A DNA stretch of 64,000 nucleotides, taken from the NCBI RefSeq assembly GCF_008364825.1, contig NZ_VTTO01000003.1:124001-188000 (forward strand), in the 5' to 3' direction. Origin of the DNA: Azospirillum sp. B21. Lineage in GTDB: Bacteria; Pseudomonadota; Alphaproteobacteria; Azospirillales; Azospirillaceae. A program made the position numbers and the translations under genes. Of this stretch, positions 18,287 through 26,540 are shown in pieces; position 1 is the first letter of the stretch; each line of letters begins with the position of its first letter. The notes under the pieces are model-generated. The model had not been told where the DNA came from, made no database searches, and worked only from the letters and a program-made list of their open reading frames with translations.

Positions 18287-19480
18287 TCAGCGTTGCTGCT
18301 GGTCGGCTTCTTCGGCCAATGCGGCGATGGTGCGGGCCAGCAGCTTGATCTCGCTGCGGATCTCCTGCACCGCCTGGACGCGGCCGTTGGAGGATTCCTC
18401 GACGATGCGGGCGAGGTAGATGTCCATGTTGCGAAGATGCTGGCGCGAGGCGTCGTCGAAGCCGCCGCCCGCGGTCTCCGCCAACCGGTCGAGCAGGCTC
18501 CTCACCTCCAGCTGGTTCTCGCCCAGGCGCAGGAGAAGCTGCTGTTCGGCCCGCATATGGTCGGTGAGGCTGGACAAACGTTCGGTCAGCGCCATCAGGT
18601 TGGCATTGGCGGCGCGCCGGCCTTCCTCGGCCGTGGCGACGGTGCGCTGCAGCGAGTCGAGGTTCTCCGCGGTCTGCTCCAGCAAGGCGGTCAGGTAGGC
18701 CGAGGCCGAGTGATCGCCAGACTCGAGCCCGCCGGCGGCACCGCTCGACAGCCGGGTGGCGCTCGACAGCCAGTCTTCGAGATCCTGGAAGAAGCGGTTG
18801 TGGGCTTGGCTGGCCTGGAGTTCGAGGAAGCCCAGCACCAGCGACCCGGCGAGACCGAACAGCGAGGAGGAGAAGGCCGTTCCCATGCCGACCAGCGGCG
18901 CTTCCAACCCCTGCTGCAGATGGGAGAACATGGTGCCGACGTCGCCGCCCTGCACCGACAGGCTGCCGATGACGCCGCCCACCGACTGCACCGTGTGCAG
19001 CAGGCCCCAGAAGGTGCCGAGCAGGCCGAGGAAGATCAGCAGCCCGATCAGGTAGCGCGACAGCTCCCGCGATTCGTCCAGGCGTGAAGCGATGCCATCC
19101 AGCAGCGAACGCATCGACAGCGCCGACAGGGTCAGCCGCCCGCGCCGTTCGCCCAGCATGCGGGCCATCGGGGCCAGCAGCACTGGCTCCTGCAGCGAGG
19201 CGGGGGCGACGCCGCTCTGGTACTGCTCCAGCCACGCCACTTCGGGGCGCAGCATCAGGACCTGACGGAAGATGAAGGCGATGCCGGCCAGCAGCGTCGC
19301 CAGGATGACGCCGTTCAACGGCGCGTTGTTGAGGAAGGCTGCGCGCAAGGCCGGGAACAGCAGTCCGCACACGGCACCGACCACCACCAGGAACAGGATC
19401 ATCCGGGTCAGGAACCGCTCCGGGCGTGTCATGAGGGAGGATACCTCCAGCGGTCGGGTCGTCGGGGTCGTGGCGGTCAT
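18287..19480 (-). CDS. MotA/TolQ/ExbB-like proton-channel protein
   Basis: A 397-residue protein with four predicted membrane helices (about residues 25-50, 58-78, 140-165 and 195-220). The conserved channel segment LGLLGTFWGLLHTVQSVGGVI and MGTAFSSSLFGLAGSLVLGFLEL are typical of MotA/TolQ/ExbB. The cytoplasmic C-terminal half is long and helical (about 230-397), predicted to form a coiled coil (EQTAENLDSLQRTVATAEEG ... IARIVEESSNGR-like heptads). It should form the stator channel with the downstream D21-bearing partner. It lies 60 bp after an OmpA-like gene on the same strand. It is not flagellar by context: no flagellar gene is nearby. Confidence 0.83.
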   Translation of the reverse strand: MTATTPTTRPLEVSSLMTRPERFLTRMILFLVVVGAVCGLLFPALRAAFLNNAPLNGVILATLLAGIAFIFRQVLMLRPEVAWLEQYQSGVAPASLQEPVLLAPMARMLGERRGRLTLSALSMRSLLDGIASRLDESRELSRYLIGLLIFLGLLGTFWGLLHTVQSVGGVIGSLSVQGGDVGTMFSHLQQGLEAPLVGMGTAFSSSLFGLAGSLVLGFLELQASQAHNRFFQDLEDWLSSATRLSSGAAGGLESGDHSASAYLTALLEQTAENLDSLQRTVATAEEGRRAANANLMALTERLSSLTDHMRAEQQLLLRLGENQLEVRSLLDRLAETAGGGFDDASRQHLRNMDIYLARIVEESSNGRVQAVQEIRSEIKLLARTIAALAEEADQQQR

Positions 19481-19540
19481 GATGCTCCGAAGGGGTGTTC
19501 CGATCAGACCTCGCCCACGGGTGGGCCCACGGGTGGAGCG

Positions 19541-20371
19541 CTACTCGTTCAAGAAGACAACATCGATCCGGTCCGGCATTCCGCCGGCCTCATCAAGGCC
19601 CAATGCGCGGACATCGACCCGGCTGCTGCGGATGCCGAAAGCGGTCAGCCGCTCCCGCAGGGCCAGCGCCCGGACGAGTGAGCGCTGCCGCGCCTCACGC
19701 GCCGTATCCGCGGTGCCGCTGGCGTAGGAGCGCAGCTGCAGACGGGCGGTGTCGCTGGCGCGCAGCCGTTCGACGATCCGGTCGACCGTGGCGTCCGCGT
19801 TATCCGGCAGATTGGTGGCGTCGGCCGGGAACACAAGGCTCAAAACGCTCGAAGGTGGCAGGCTCGCCGCAGGGGGTGCCGCTTCCGGGGGAGGGGGCAA
19901 TGCCGCGGTGTCGGTCCGCGGAGACGCCGGCTCGGTTCCGGGCGTCGGCGTGGGGGCTGCCTGCGTCGGCGCGGTGGCGACGGCCGGGGCGGACGGCGCT
20001 GCCGGCCGGGAGGCTGGCGGTTGGGCCGGGCCTTCGGTCATCTCCGGCGGGGGAGGTGCTTCGATCGGCTGCGGCAGGACGAGGCGCGGCGGCGCCTTGA
20101 CTGTCGGCGGGGTGCGCAGGTTGGGGCGCGGCGGTACGGACAGCGGAACCGCATTTTCCAGCGTCAGCCCGGCCGCGACCTGTGTGTTCGCCGGAGCCGC
20201 ATTCGCCGGAGCCGCCGCCGACAGGGCGGCAGGATGCAGCGCCCAGGCCGCGCACAGCGCGGCGGCGACGGCACGGTGTTTGCGGTCGGCGTGTCCCCAG
20301 CGGCCCAAAACGATGCGTCCCGTTAAACCTTTGTCGTGCAAACCATAGCCTATCGATCGCACCAGCGACAA
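19541..20371 (-). CDS. Proline-rich exported protein with C-terminal OmpA-like domain
   Basis: A 276-residue frame. A signal-peptide-like stretch (AVAAALCAAWALHPAALSAAA) lies 33 residues in, so the true start may be TTG at 20308. The middle (about 65-175) is proline/alanine-rich and probably unstructured. The end is an OmpA-like fold (SVLSLVFPADATNLPDNADATVDRIVERL ... LRSYASGTADTAREARQRSLVRALALRERL ... RVDVRALG). It is the first gene of the cluster with the MotA- and MotB-like genes. It could be the outer or periplasmic partner of that motor-like unit, but this is inference from context. Confidence 0.72.
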   Translation of the reverse strand: MSLVRSIGYGLHDKGLTGRIVLGRWGHADRKHRAVAAALCAAWALHPAALSAAAPANAAPANTQVAAGLTLENAVPLSVPPRPNLRTPPTVKAPPRLVLPQPIEAPPPPEMTEGPAQPPASRPAAPSAPAVATAPTQAAPTPTPGTEPASPRTDTAALPPPPEAAPPAASLPPSSVLSLVFPADATNLPDNADATVDRIVERLRASDTARLQLRSYASGTADTAREARQRSLVRALALRERLTAFGIRSSRVDVRALGLDEAGGMPDRIDVVFLNE

Positions 20372-20431
20372 CCGCTCATCCGTCCCGCCCCGGTGAGGGG
20401 CAGGGCGGGCGGGCCGGTGCGGACGCGGGGC

Positions 20432-21229
20432 TCAGCCCTTGGCGGACTTCAGCAGGCGGGCGACCGGGACCTGGAGGTGGCTGTTGGCGGCCAGCACGTT
20501 GCCGGTGAAGACCGGGTTGCGGCCACCCTCGATCTCGCCGACGAAGCCGCCGGCCTCGGTGACCATCAGCACGCCGGCCGCACAATCCCACGGAGCCAGC
20601 CCGCGCTCCCAATAGGCGTCGAATCGGCCGGCGGCGGTATAGGCGAGGTCGAGCGAGGCGGCGCCGAAGCGGCGGATGCCCGCGACTTCCTTCATCACCG
20701 CTTCCTGTTCCTTCAGGAAGGCGGCATGGTCGCCGCGGCCCTTGAAGGGGATGCCGGTGGCCAGAACGCAGTCCTCAAGCCGGCGGCGTTCGGAGACGCG
20801 CAGGCGGGTGTGGTTGACGAAGGCGCCGGCACCCTTCTCGGCCCAGAACAGCTGGTCGCCGATGGGGGCGTAGATGACGCCGGCGACGATCTCGCCGTTG
20901 CGCTCGGCGGCGATGGAGATCGCCCAGTGCGGCAGGCCGTGCAGGAAGTTGGTGGTGCCGTCGAGCGGGTCGACGATCCAGCGCGCCTCGGCGTCGCTGC
21001 CCTTGGACGCGCCACTCTCCTCCATCAGGAAGCCGAATTCGGGACGCGCCTTCTGCAGTTCCTCGCGCAGGGTGCGTTCGGCCTTCAGGTCGGCGGCGGA
21101 CACGAAGTCGGCCGGCCCCTTGCGCGACACCTGGAGGTGTTCGACCTCGCCGAAGTCGCGGACGAGACCCCGAGCTGCCTTTTCGGCGGCGCGGACCATG
21201 ACGTTGATGAGAGCGGAGCGGGTGGCCAT
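20432..21229 (-). CDS. suhB: Inositol monophosphatase family protein SuhB
   Basis: A 265-residue Mg2+-dependent phosphatase. Metal-binding motifs are in order: FVSAADLKAE, the EE of GFLMEESGA, WIVDPLDGTTNFLHGLPHWAISIA and the C-terminal WERGLAPWDCAAGVLMVTEAGG. SuhB hydrolyses inositol-1-phosphate; in E. coli it also assists Nus-dependent antitermination on rRNA. It is downstream of efp on the same strand, but a hairpin with a T-rich tail lies between them. Confidence 0.93.
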   Translation of the reverse strand: MATRSALINVMVRAAEKAARGLVRDFGEVEHLQVSRKGPADFVSAADLKAERTLREELQKARPEFGFLMEESGASKGSDAEARWIVDPLDGTTNFLHGLPHWAISIAAERNGEIVAGVIYAPIGDQLFWAEKGAGAFVNHTRLRVSERRRLEDCVLATGIPFKGRGDHAAFLKEQEAVMKEVAGIRRFGAASLDLAYTAAGRFDAYWERGLAPWDCAAGVLMVTEAGGFVGEIEGGRNPVFTGNVLAANSHLQVPVARLLKSAKG

Positions 21230-21263
21230 GGGTGTTGGTGTACCGTTTTATGCAGGAACCAGA

Positions 21264-21302
21264 AAACAATACACCGGCCTCCGCGCTTGGCGAAGACCGG
21301 TG
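21264..21302 (-). terminator. Probable terminator of efp
   Basis: On the minus strand CACCGG ... CCGGTG closes an interrupted stem with TATTGTTTT directly after it, between efp and suhB. Confidence 0.6.
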
Positions 21303-21326
21303 ATGGCAGGACGGACCTTGGAAGGA

Positions 21327-21893
21327 TCAGTCCTTCGCGCGCTCGACATACTCGCCGGTGGCGGTGTCGACGACGACGCGGGTCCCGGCCTCGATGTGCG
21401 GCGGAACCAGGATCGACACGCCGTTCTCCAGCTTGGCCGGCTTGTAGGAGGAAGAAGCCGTCTGGCCCTTCACCACCGGGTCCGACTCGGTGATCGTCAG
21501 CGTGACCTTGCCGGGGATCTCGACGCCCAGCGGCGAGCCTTCATGGCTCTGCACCGTGACTTCCATGCCGTCCTGCAGGAAGACGGCCGGGTCGCCGATG
21601 ATGTCGCGCGGGATGGCGACCTGCTCGAAGCTTTCCTTGTCCATGAAGGTGAAGCTGTCACCTTCGGCGAAGAGGAAGGTCATTTCATGCTCGTCCAGGC
21701 GAGCGCGCTCAACGGTCTCCTGGGTGCGGAACCGCTCGGTCGACTTGTTGCCGGTGCGAACGTCCTTCATTTCCAGCTGGATGAAGGCGCCGCCCTTGCC
21801 AGGCTGCACGATGGCGGTTTTGGTGATGACCCAGAGCTTACCGTTGTGCTCCAGCACATGGCCGGGGCGCATCGTGTTGGCATTGACCTTCAT
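21327..21893 (-). CDS. efp: Translation elongation factor P
   Basis: A 188-residue three-domain factor that rescues ribosomes stalled on polyproline. The KOW-like domain carries the loop QPGKGGAF with K33, equivalent to the lysine that EpmA beta-lysylates in E. coli. The OB domains follow (LTITESDPVVKGQTASSSYKPAKLENG ... VPPHIEAGTRVVVDTATGEYVERA, the conserved C-terminal end). The modifying enzyme gene epmA lies divergently 392 bp away, a strong functional link. epmB is not in the window. Polyproline proteins in the window, such as TolA, are plausible EF-P clients. Confidence 0.97.
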   Translation of the reverse strand: MKVNANTMRPGHVLEHNGKLWVITKTAIVQPGKGGAFIQLEMKDVRTGNKSTERFRTQETVERARLDEHEMTFLFAEGDSFTFMDKESFEQVAIPRDIIGDPAVFLQDGMEVTVQSHEGSPLGVEIPGKVTLTITESDPVVKGQTASSSYKPAKLENGVSILVPPHIEAGTRVVVDTATGEYVERAKD

Positions 21894-22285
21894 GGCGTAC
21901 TCGTGAATTCCAGAATCAGGGCGGCGCGGACCCTACCAGCTTGACCGCCCATAGGCAACGGCGCGGAACGGTAATGGCGCGCGATCCGGGCGATTGACGG
22001 ACGATTCTTCAGCGAATCGGCGCAGCCAGTTTGGAATTGCTCCAGCAATGCGACGTTTGAAACGGTTTTGCCGCCCCTGTTCACTGTTCCATTCCCCGCG
22101 ATCGCCACCACCGGCCGTTGATCGGTGGAGTTTACCACGGCGCATCGGCCGGCGGTAAGCAGGGGCGGCAAAACCGCGAACCGGGAGCAGGGGGCTGTGA
22201 CCAATGGCGAGCCAGCTTGAGTACGCCGCCCGTGGGTGCTCTGATGCGCCGGCACCCCTTTCGACTTTGCAGAAGAGCGCGCCGC
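21894..22285. promoter_or_regulatory. Divergent efp/epmA control region with a 17-bp inverted repeat
   Basis: This 392-bp gap holds both 5' ends. A perfect 17-bp inverted repeat, CGGTTTTGCCGCCCCTG at 22063-22079 and its exact complement at 22160-22176, is separated by 80 bp. As RNA it would form a long-range stem in the epmA leader. As DNA it could be a pair of binding sites for a looping regulator. No matching sequence was noticed elsewhere in the window, and I could not assign promoter hexamers with confidence. Confidence 0.6.
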
Positions 22286-23350
22286 ATGCCCGCCCATCGA
22301 TCCACCGAGCTTCCCCCCTGGCACCCCGAGGCGCTCGCCCGGCGCCGGCCCTATCTGGCGGCGCGCGGCCGGGTGCTGAACGCCGTCCGCCGCGTGTTCG
22401 AGGAGCTTGCCTTCGTCGAGGTGGACACGCCCGCCCTGCAGGTGTCGCCTGGGATGGAACCGCATCTCCAGGCCTTCGCCACCGTACTGCAAGGCCCCCA
22501 TCCGGACGACCGCCGGCCGCTCTACCTGCACACCAGCCCTGAATTCGCCATGAAGAAGCTGCTGGTCGCGGGCGTGCCGCGGCTGTGGCAACTGGCGCAT
22601 GTCTACCGCAACGGCGAACGGTCGGGCACCCACGCGCCGGAATTCTCGATGCTGGAATGGTATCGCGCGGGCGACGGCTACCGAACCCTGATCGAGGATT
22701 GCCGGGAGTTGCTGCGGGCCGGGGCGGAAGCCAGCGGGCGGCGGAGCTTCACGTTCCGCGGCATGACCTGCGATCCCTTCGGCGTCTGGCGGGTGCTGAC
22801 CGTGCCGGACGCGTTCAAGGAGTATGCCGGCATCGACCTGATGGCGACCTATGACGGCAGCCACGATCCCGACCCGGCGGCGCTGGCGGCGGAGGCCACG
22901 CGCATCGGCATCGTGCCCCATCACGGCGACCGCTGGGAAGACATCGTCTTCCGCATCATGTTCGACCGGATCGAACCGCATCTGGGCGACGGCGTGCCTT
23001 GCGTGCTGACCGACTATCCGTTGTGCATGGCGGCGCTGTCGCGGCCGAAGCCGGAGGACCCGAGGCTGGCCGAACGATTCGAGCTGTATGCCTGCGGTCT
23101 GGAACTGGCGAATGCCTTTGGCGAGTTGACCGACCCGGCGGTGCAGCGTGCCCGCTTCGAGGCCGACATGGAATTGAAGGAGCGGCTGTACGGCGAGCGC
23201 TTCCCGGTGGACGAGGATTTCCTGGCGGCGCTGGAGCATGGCATGCCGCAGAGCAGCGGTATCGCCATGGGCTTCGACCGGCTGGCGATGTTGTGCAGCG
23301 GGGCCGAGAGCATCGAGCAGGTGCTGTGGCTGCCGGTTGCTGGGGTTTGA
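22286..23350 (+). CDS. epmA: EF-P--(R)-beta-lysine ligase EpmA (PoxA/GenX)
   Basis: A 354-residue class II lysyl-tRNA-synthetase paralogue that lacks the anticodon-binding domain. ATG 22286 gives MPAHRSTELPPWHPEALARRRPYLAARGRVLNAVR, as in EpmA. The class II motifs are visible: motif 1 (VEVDTPALQVSPGMEPHLQAF), motif 2 (LWQLAHVYRNGERSGTHAPEFSMLEWY) and motif 3 (SSGIAMGFDRLAML). It attaches (R)-beta-lysine to EF-P K33, so it works on the product of the divergent gene. The last codons run into a palindromic repeat. Confidence 0.95.
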   Translation: MPAHRSTELPPWHPEALARRRPYLAARGRVLNAVRRVFEELAFVEVDTPALQVSPGMEPHLQAFATVLQGPHPDDRRPLYLHTSPEFAMKKLLVAGVPRLWQLAHVYRNGERSGTHAPEFSMLEWYRAGDGYRTLIEDCRELLRAGAEASGRRSFTFRGMTCDPFGVWRVLTVPDAFKEYAGIDLMATYDGSHDPDPAALAAEATRIGIVPHHGDRWEDIVFRIMFDRIEPHLGDGVPCVLTDYPLCMAALSRPKPEDPRLAERFELYACGLELANAFGELTDPAVQRARFEADMELKERLYGERFPVDEDFLAALEHGMPQSSGIAMGFDRLAMLCSGAESIEQVLWLPVAGV

Positions 23351-23358
23351 GGGGGGTA

Positions 23359-23414
23359 TCCCCCTCACCCTAACCCTCTCCCCGGGGGGAGAGGGAGCCC
23401 CTGTAAGGGGGAGG
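23359..23414. repeat. C/T-rich palindromic repeat, class B
   Basis: CCCCCTCACCCTAACCCTCTCCCC / GGGGGGAGAGGG, then AGCCCCTGTAAGGGGGAGGG. This differs from class A by the CTCACCCTAACCC arm and is of the same class as the element at 38296-38415. It sits between the convergent epmA and fadL-type genes and could also slow transcription from either side. Confidence 0.75.
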
Positions 23415-23424
23415 GCAATCAACT

Positions 23425-24759
23425 TTAGAACGTGAACTTCGCCTGCAGGCCGATCAGGTCGATGCTGCTCTTGTATTCCGCGGTCAGGTTGCCGCGGCCG
23501 GCTTCGGCGCCGGTCAGGTCGTCGGTCAGGTTAACCGAGGCCTTCGGCACGAAGACGTGGGAGTAGGCGGCGTCGACGCGCAGGCTGTCGGTCACCTGAT
23601 AGCCGGCGCCGACCGACAGCCAGTAGCGGTTCTGCTCCGGGATGCGGGGCGTGCGGTATTCGACGTCGACCGCGCCCTTGTCGAAGGCGATGCCGCCGCG
23701 CAGCGTCAACTTGTCGGTCACCTTGTAGGAGGTGCCCAACGCGTAATACCAGGTGTCTTTCCAGTGCTCTTCCGTGACCGAGGTGAGCGCGGGATTGGCG
23801 ATGTTGACGCGCAATTCCTTGAAGCGCGACCAGTTGGTCCACTGCACATCGGCCATCACCGCCCAGCGGTCGTTCACCTCGTGGTACAGGCCGATGGAGG
23901 CGATTTCCGGCGTGATCAGGTCGGCATTGGCGCTCTGGGAGGGCAGGGCGCCGGCCAGCGCCGGCGGCAGGCCGGTGAAGGAAATGTTGCCGGTCAGCGT
24001 GTGCTTGACCGCCGACCGGTAGCCGATGCCGATGCGCGTGCCCTTCATCGGTTCGATCAAGGCGCCCAGCGAGACGCCCCAGCCCCAATCGTCGCCGGTC
24101 ACGTCGCTCTTGACGTCCAGCGCGCCCGGACGGCCCAGCCGGCTGGCGCCGAAGTCGGACGACTGCGACAGCTTGGCCTTGGCGTACTGGATCTGCACGC
24201 CGCCGCCGATGGTGATCATCGGGTTGATCCGGTACGAGACCGTCGGCACGAAATTATAGGTGCGCAGATCGGAGCGGATGCCGTGATAGCGGCCGATCCA
24301 GCTGTCGCCGTAATCGGTGACGAGCCCCCAGGGGCCGTTGGCCGACAGGCCGACCTTCAGGTCGTCGTTGATCGAATAGACGAAATAGCCTGCCGGGACG
24401 ATGGCGTCCTGCGCGATGTCGCCGGGCGACGCGTTGCCGCTGATGGAGGTGCCGCCCAGCCGCCGGGCGCGCGTGGCGCTGGCGTTTTCGACCTTCGACT
24501 TCACGATGACGCCGGTGGCGGTCTGCACCGCCTCGATCCCGGTGACCAAGCCCATGGTCGCGGGATTGTAATACATGGAGCTGGCGTCGCCGTTGCCGCC
24601 GGCGGTCACGCCGGCAAAGGCGGTGCCCTGGCCCGATACGCTCTGCTCCTTCAACGCGAAACCGGCGGCGAACGACGTGGAGGCGGTCGCGATCGGTGCG
24701 GTCACCGCAAGGGCGGCAGCGGCGGTCATCAGGCGTGTCTTGAGCGTCATCGGAGACAT
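23425..24759 (-). CDS. FadL/TodX-family outer-membrane transporter
   Basis: A 444-residue beta-barrel. ATG 24759 has GGAAGG upstream and gives a signal peptide (MTLKTRLMTAAAALAVTAPIATASTSFA). The mature start AAGFALKEQSVSGQGTAFAGVTAGGNGDASSMYYNPATMG is the FadL hatch signature. Repeated aromatic-ended strands follow, ending LQAKFTF with a terminal phenylalanine for BAM recognition. It takes up long-chain fatty acids or other hydrophobic compounds. An operator-like site overlaps the predicted promoter. Confidence 0.92.
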   Translation of the reverse strand: MSPMTLKTRLMTAAAALAVTAPIATASTSFAAGFALKEQSVSGQGTAFAGVTAGGNGDASSMYYNPATMGLVTGIEAVQTATGVIVKSKVENASATRARRLGGTSISGNASPGDIAQDAIVPAGYFVYSINDDLKVGLSANGPWGLVTDYGDSWIGRYHGIRSDLRTYNFVPTVSYRINPMITIGGGVQIQYAKAKLSQSSDFGASRLGRPGALDVKSDVTGDDWGWGVSLGALIEPMKGTRIGIGYRSAVKHTLTGNISFTGLPPALAGALPSQSANADLITPEIASIGLYHEVNDRWAVMADVQWTNWSRFKELRVNIANPALTSVTEEHWKDTWYYALGTSYKVTDKLTLRGGIAFDKGAVDVEYRTPRIPEQNRYWLSVGAGYQVTDSLRVDAAYSHVFVPKASVNLTDDLTGAEAGRGNLTAEYKSSIDLIGLQAKFTF

Positions 24760-24790
24760 GGTTCCTTCCCCAAATTGTGTTGTTGACGCA

Positions 24791-24819
24791 ATGATACACA
24801 AACTGACGCTTACGTAAAG
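24791..24819 (-). promoter_or_regulatory. Candidate promoter and LiuR-like operator of the FadL-type gene
   Basis: On the minus strand TTTACG (-35) and TATCAT (-10) lie 16 bp apart, 31 bp before the ATG. The -35 box is embedded in TTTACGTAAGCGTCAG (24803-24818), which resembles the TTTACGTNNACGTAAA-type motif of MerR-family LiuR regulators of branched-chain/fatty-acid catabolism. The match is partial. Confidence 0.42.
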
Positions 24820-25009
24820 AGCCGCCCACCACTTTTTGTTGGCCGCACAAGCAGTGTTGCGGCCCTGCACCGGAAGGGGAAGTCGGCAAAGGGAAATAAC
24901 CGCAAGGCGGCACCACCGGCGGGAGAGGGAGCTCCGGCCGTGGCGCCGTCAGGCGGCGGAATTGTCCAGTGATTTCAGTGGAGGAAAAGCGCCGGCGAAG
25001 CCCGGCGCG

Positions 25010-25816
25010 TCAGGCGATCCAGGCGACCGCGGCGGCGAAGATCTCGCGCAGGATGTTGTGCTCGTCGCTCCACACCAGCTTGGCGGTGATGACGATGGAG
25101 GCGACGACCAGCATCGGACGGACGACTCGGGCGCCGTTGCGGATGACCATGTGGGCGCCGAGCTGGGCGCCGATGTATTGGCCGACGCCCATCAGCAACC
25201 CAATTGTCCACAGCACATGGCCGCCGACGATGAAGAACAGCAGCGAGGCCACGTTGCTGGTCAGGTTCAGCACCTTGGTGTGGGCGGTCGCCTTGCGCAG
25301 ATTGTGGCCCAGCAGCGAGACGAAGGCGATAGCGAAGAAGGTGCCGGTGCCCGGCCCGAAGAAACCGTCGTAGAAGCCGATGCCGGTGCCGATGCTGAGT
25401 GCGAAGGCATGCTCGCCGATGCGCTGATGGGCGTCGACGTCCCCGGCCTTGGGCGACACCAGCAGATAGATGGCGATGCCGATCAGCAGGATGGGGATGA
25501 CGTCGCGCAGGAAGCTGGGATCCAGCATCTGCACCAGCGTGGCACCAGCCCCCGCACCAATGAAGGTGCAGAGGATCATCGTGCGCATCGCGGCCGGATT
25601 GACCTCGCCACGGCGGACGAACTTGATGGTGGCGGACAGCGATCCGAAGCTGGACTGCAGCTTACCGGTGGCCAGCGCCTCAGCCGGCGACAGTCCGGCG
25701 GCCAGCAGGGCGGGGATGGTCAGCAGGCCGCCGCCGCCAGCGATGGAATCGACGAAGCCGGCCAGCAGGCCCACGGCGAACAGGATGCCCAGCGACTCGG
25801 GCGTCAGAAGATCCAT
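25010..25816 (-). CDS. TSUP (TauE/SafE) family membrane exporter
   Basis: A 268-residue protein from ATG 25816, with about eight membrane helices. Family motifs are VGLLAGFVDSIAGGGGLLTIPALLAAGLSPAEALATGKLQSSFG in the first half and the related GIGFYDGFFGPGTGTFFAIAFVSLLGHNLRKATAHTKVLN in the second. TSUP proteins move sulfite, sulfoacetate or related anions; the substrate here is unknown. The frame is open up to 25894, overlapping thiE, across three near-identical 12-bp units, so the start is not certain. It follows thiE by 55 bp and may be cotranscribed with it. Confidence 0.9.
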   Translation of the reverse strand: MDLLTPESLGILFAVGLLAGFVDSIAGGGGLLTIPALLAAGLSPAEALATGKLQSSFGSLSATIKFVRRGEVNPAAMRTMILCTFIGAGAGATLVQMLDPSFLRDVIPILLIGIAIYLLVSPKAGDVDAHQRIGEHAFALSIGTGIGFYDGFFGPGTGTFFAIAFVSLLGHNLRKATAHTKVLNLTSNVASLLFFIVGGHVLWTIGLLMGVGQYIGAQLGAHMVIRNGARVVRPMLVVASIVITAKLVWSDEHNILREIFAAAVAWIA

Positions 25817-25871
25817 GATTTTGGGGAAGTCCAGGTAATCGGCCAAACAATCGGCCAGGTAATCGGCCGGC

Positions 25872-26537
25872 TCAGCCGGCGAGTGCGGCCTCAATGGCGG
25901 CGTTCAGCGCCCGGACTCCGGCGCCCGGACCTTGGGGGTGGCCCCAGACGGCGTTGACCACGGCCAGGAAATCGGCACCCGCGGTGACCAGCGGCGCGCA
26001 ATTCTCGGCGGTGATGCCGCCAATCGCGACGCAGGGGACTTCCATCAGCTCCGACCACCAGCTCAGCAGTTCCGGCTCCGCCTTGTACTCGGCCGTCTTG
26101 GTGGTGGTGGGGAAGAAAGCGCCGAAGGCGACGTAGTCGGCCCCCTCCTCGCCGGCGATCATGGCGAGATGGCGGCTGTCATGGCAGGTGACGCCGACGA
26201 TGGCGTCGTTGCCCAGAATCTTGCGGGCGTCGCGATAGGGAGTGTCCTGCTGCCCGACATGGACGCCGTCGCAGCCGGTCTCCCGCGCAAGACGCGGATG
26301 GTCGTTCAGGATGAAGGCGACCTCACGCTCCTGCGCGATCGGGCGCAGAAGGTCGCAGGCGCGACGGATGTCGTCCTCGGAACAGTCCTTGAGGCGCAGC
26401 TGCACGCAGGCGACGTCGCCGGCATCCAGCGCTTCCCGAAGAAGCGGCGCGAACGCCGCCGGCTCCAGGGCCGGCGGCGTCACGAGGTACAGACGGCAGG
26501 CGGGAGGTTCCGCCTGCGCCGACTTTCCCTTGGCCAA
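25872..26537 (-). CDS. thiE: Thiamine-phosphate synthase
   Basis: A 221-residue TIM-barrel enzyme joining HMP-pyrophosphate to thiazole phosphate. Motifs are CVQLRLKD (for the usual QLR.K), [56 protein letters not shown] and [29 protein letters not shown]. It begins 3 bp after the aldolase stop, so it sits in the same operon. No TPP riboswitch was recognised in front of it. Confidence 0.94.
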   Translation of the reverse strand: MAKGKSAQAEPPACRLYLVTPPALEPAAFAPLLREALDAGDVACVQLRLKDCSEDDIRRACDLLRPIAQEREVAFILNDHPRLARETGCDGVHVGQQDTPYRDARKILGNDAIVGVTCHDSRHLAMIAGEEGADYVAFGAFFPTTTKTAEYKAEPELLSWWSELMEVPCVAIGGITAENCAPLVTAGADFLAVVNAVWGHPQGPGAGVRALNAAIEAALAG

Positions 26538-26540
26538 GTG

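Noticed and set aside
18287..19480. Flagellar stator MotA
   Set aside because: The channel motif fits TolQ/ExbB/MotA broadly, but the long C-terminal helix, the coiled-coil partner and the absence of flagellar genes nearby argue against the flagellar stator.
16856..20371. Zorya-type anti-phage system
   Set aside because: The MotA/MotB-like pair resembles ZorA/ZorB in outline, but ZorC, ZorD or ZorE genes are absent. The MotB-like protein also has a long coil unlike ZorB, and the third gene is an OmpA-domain protein.
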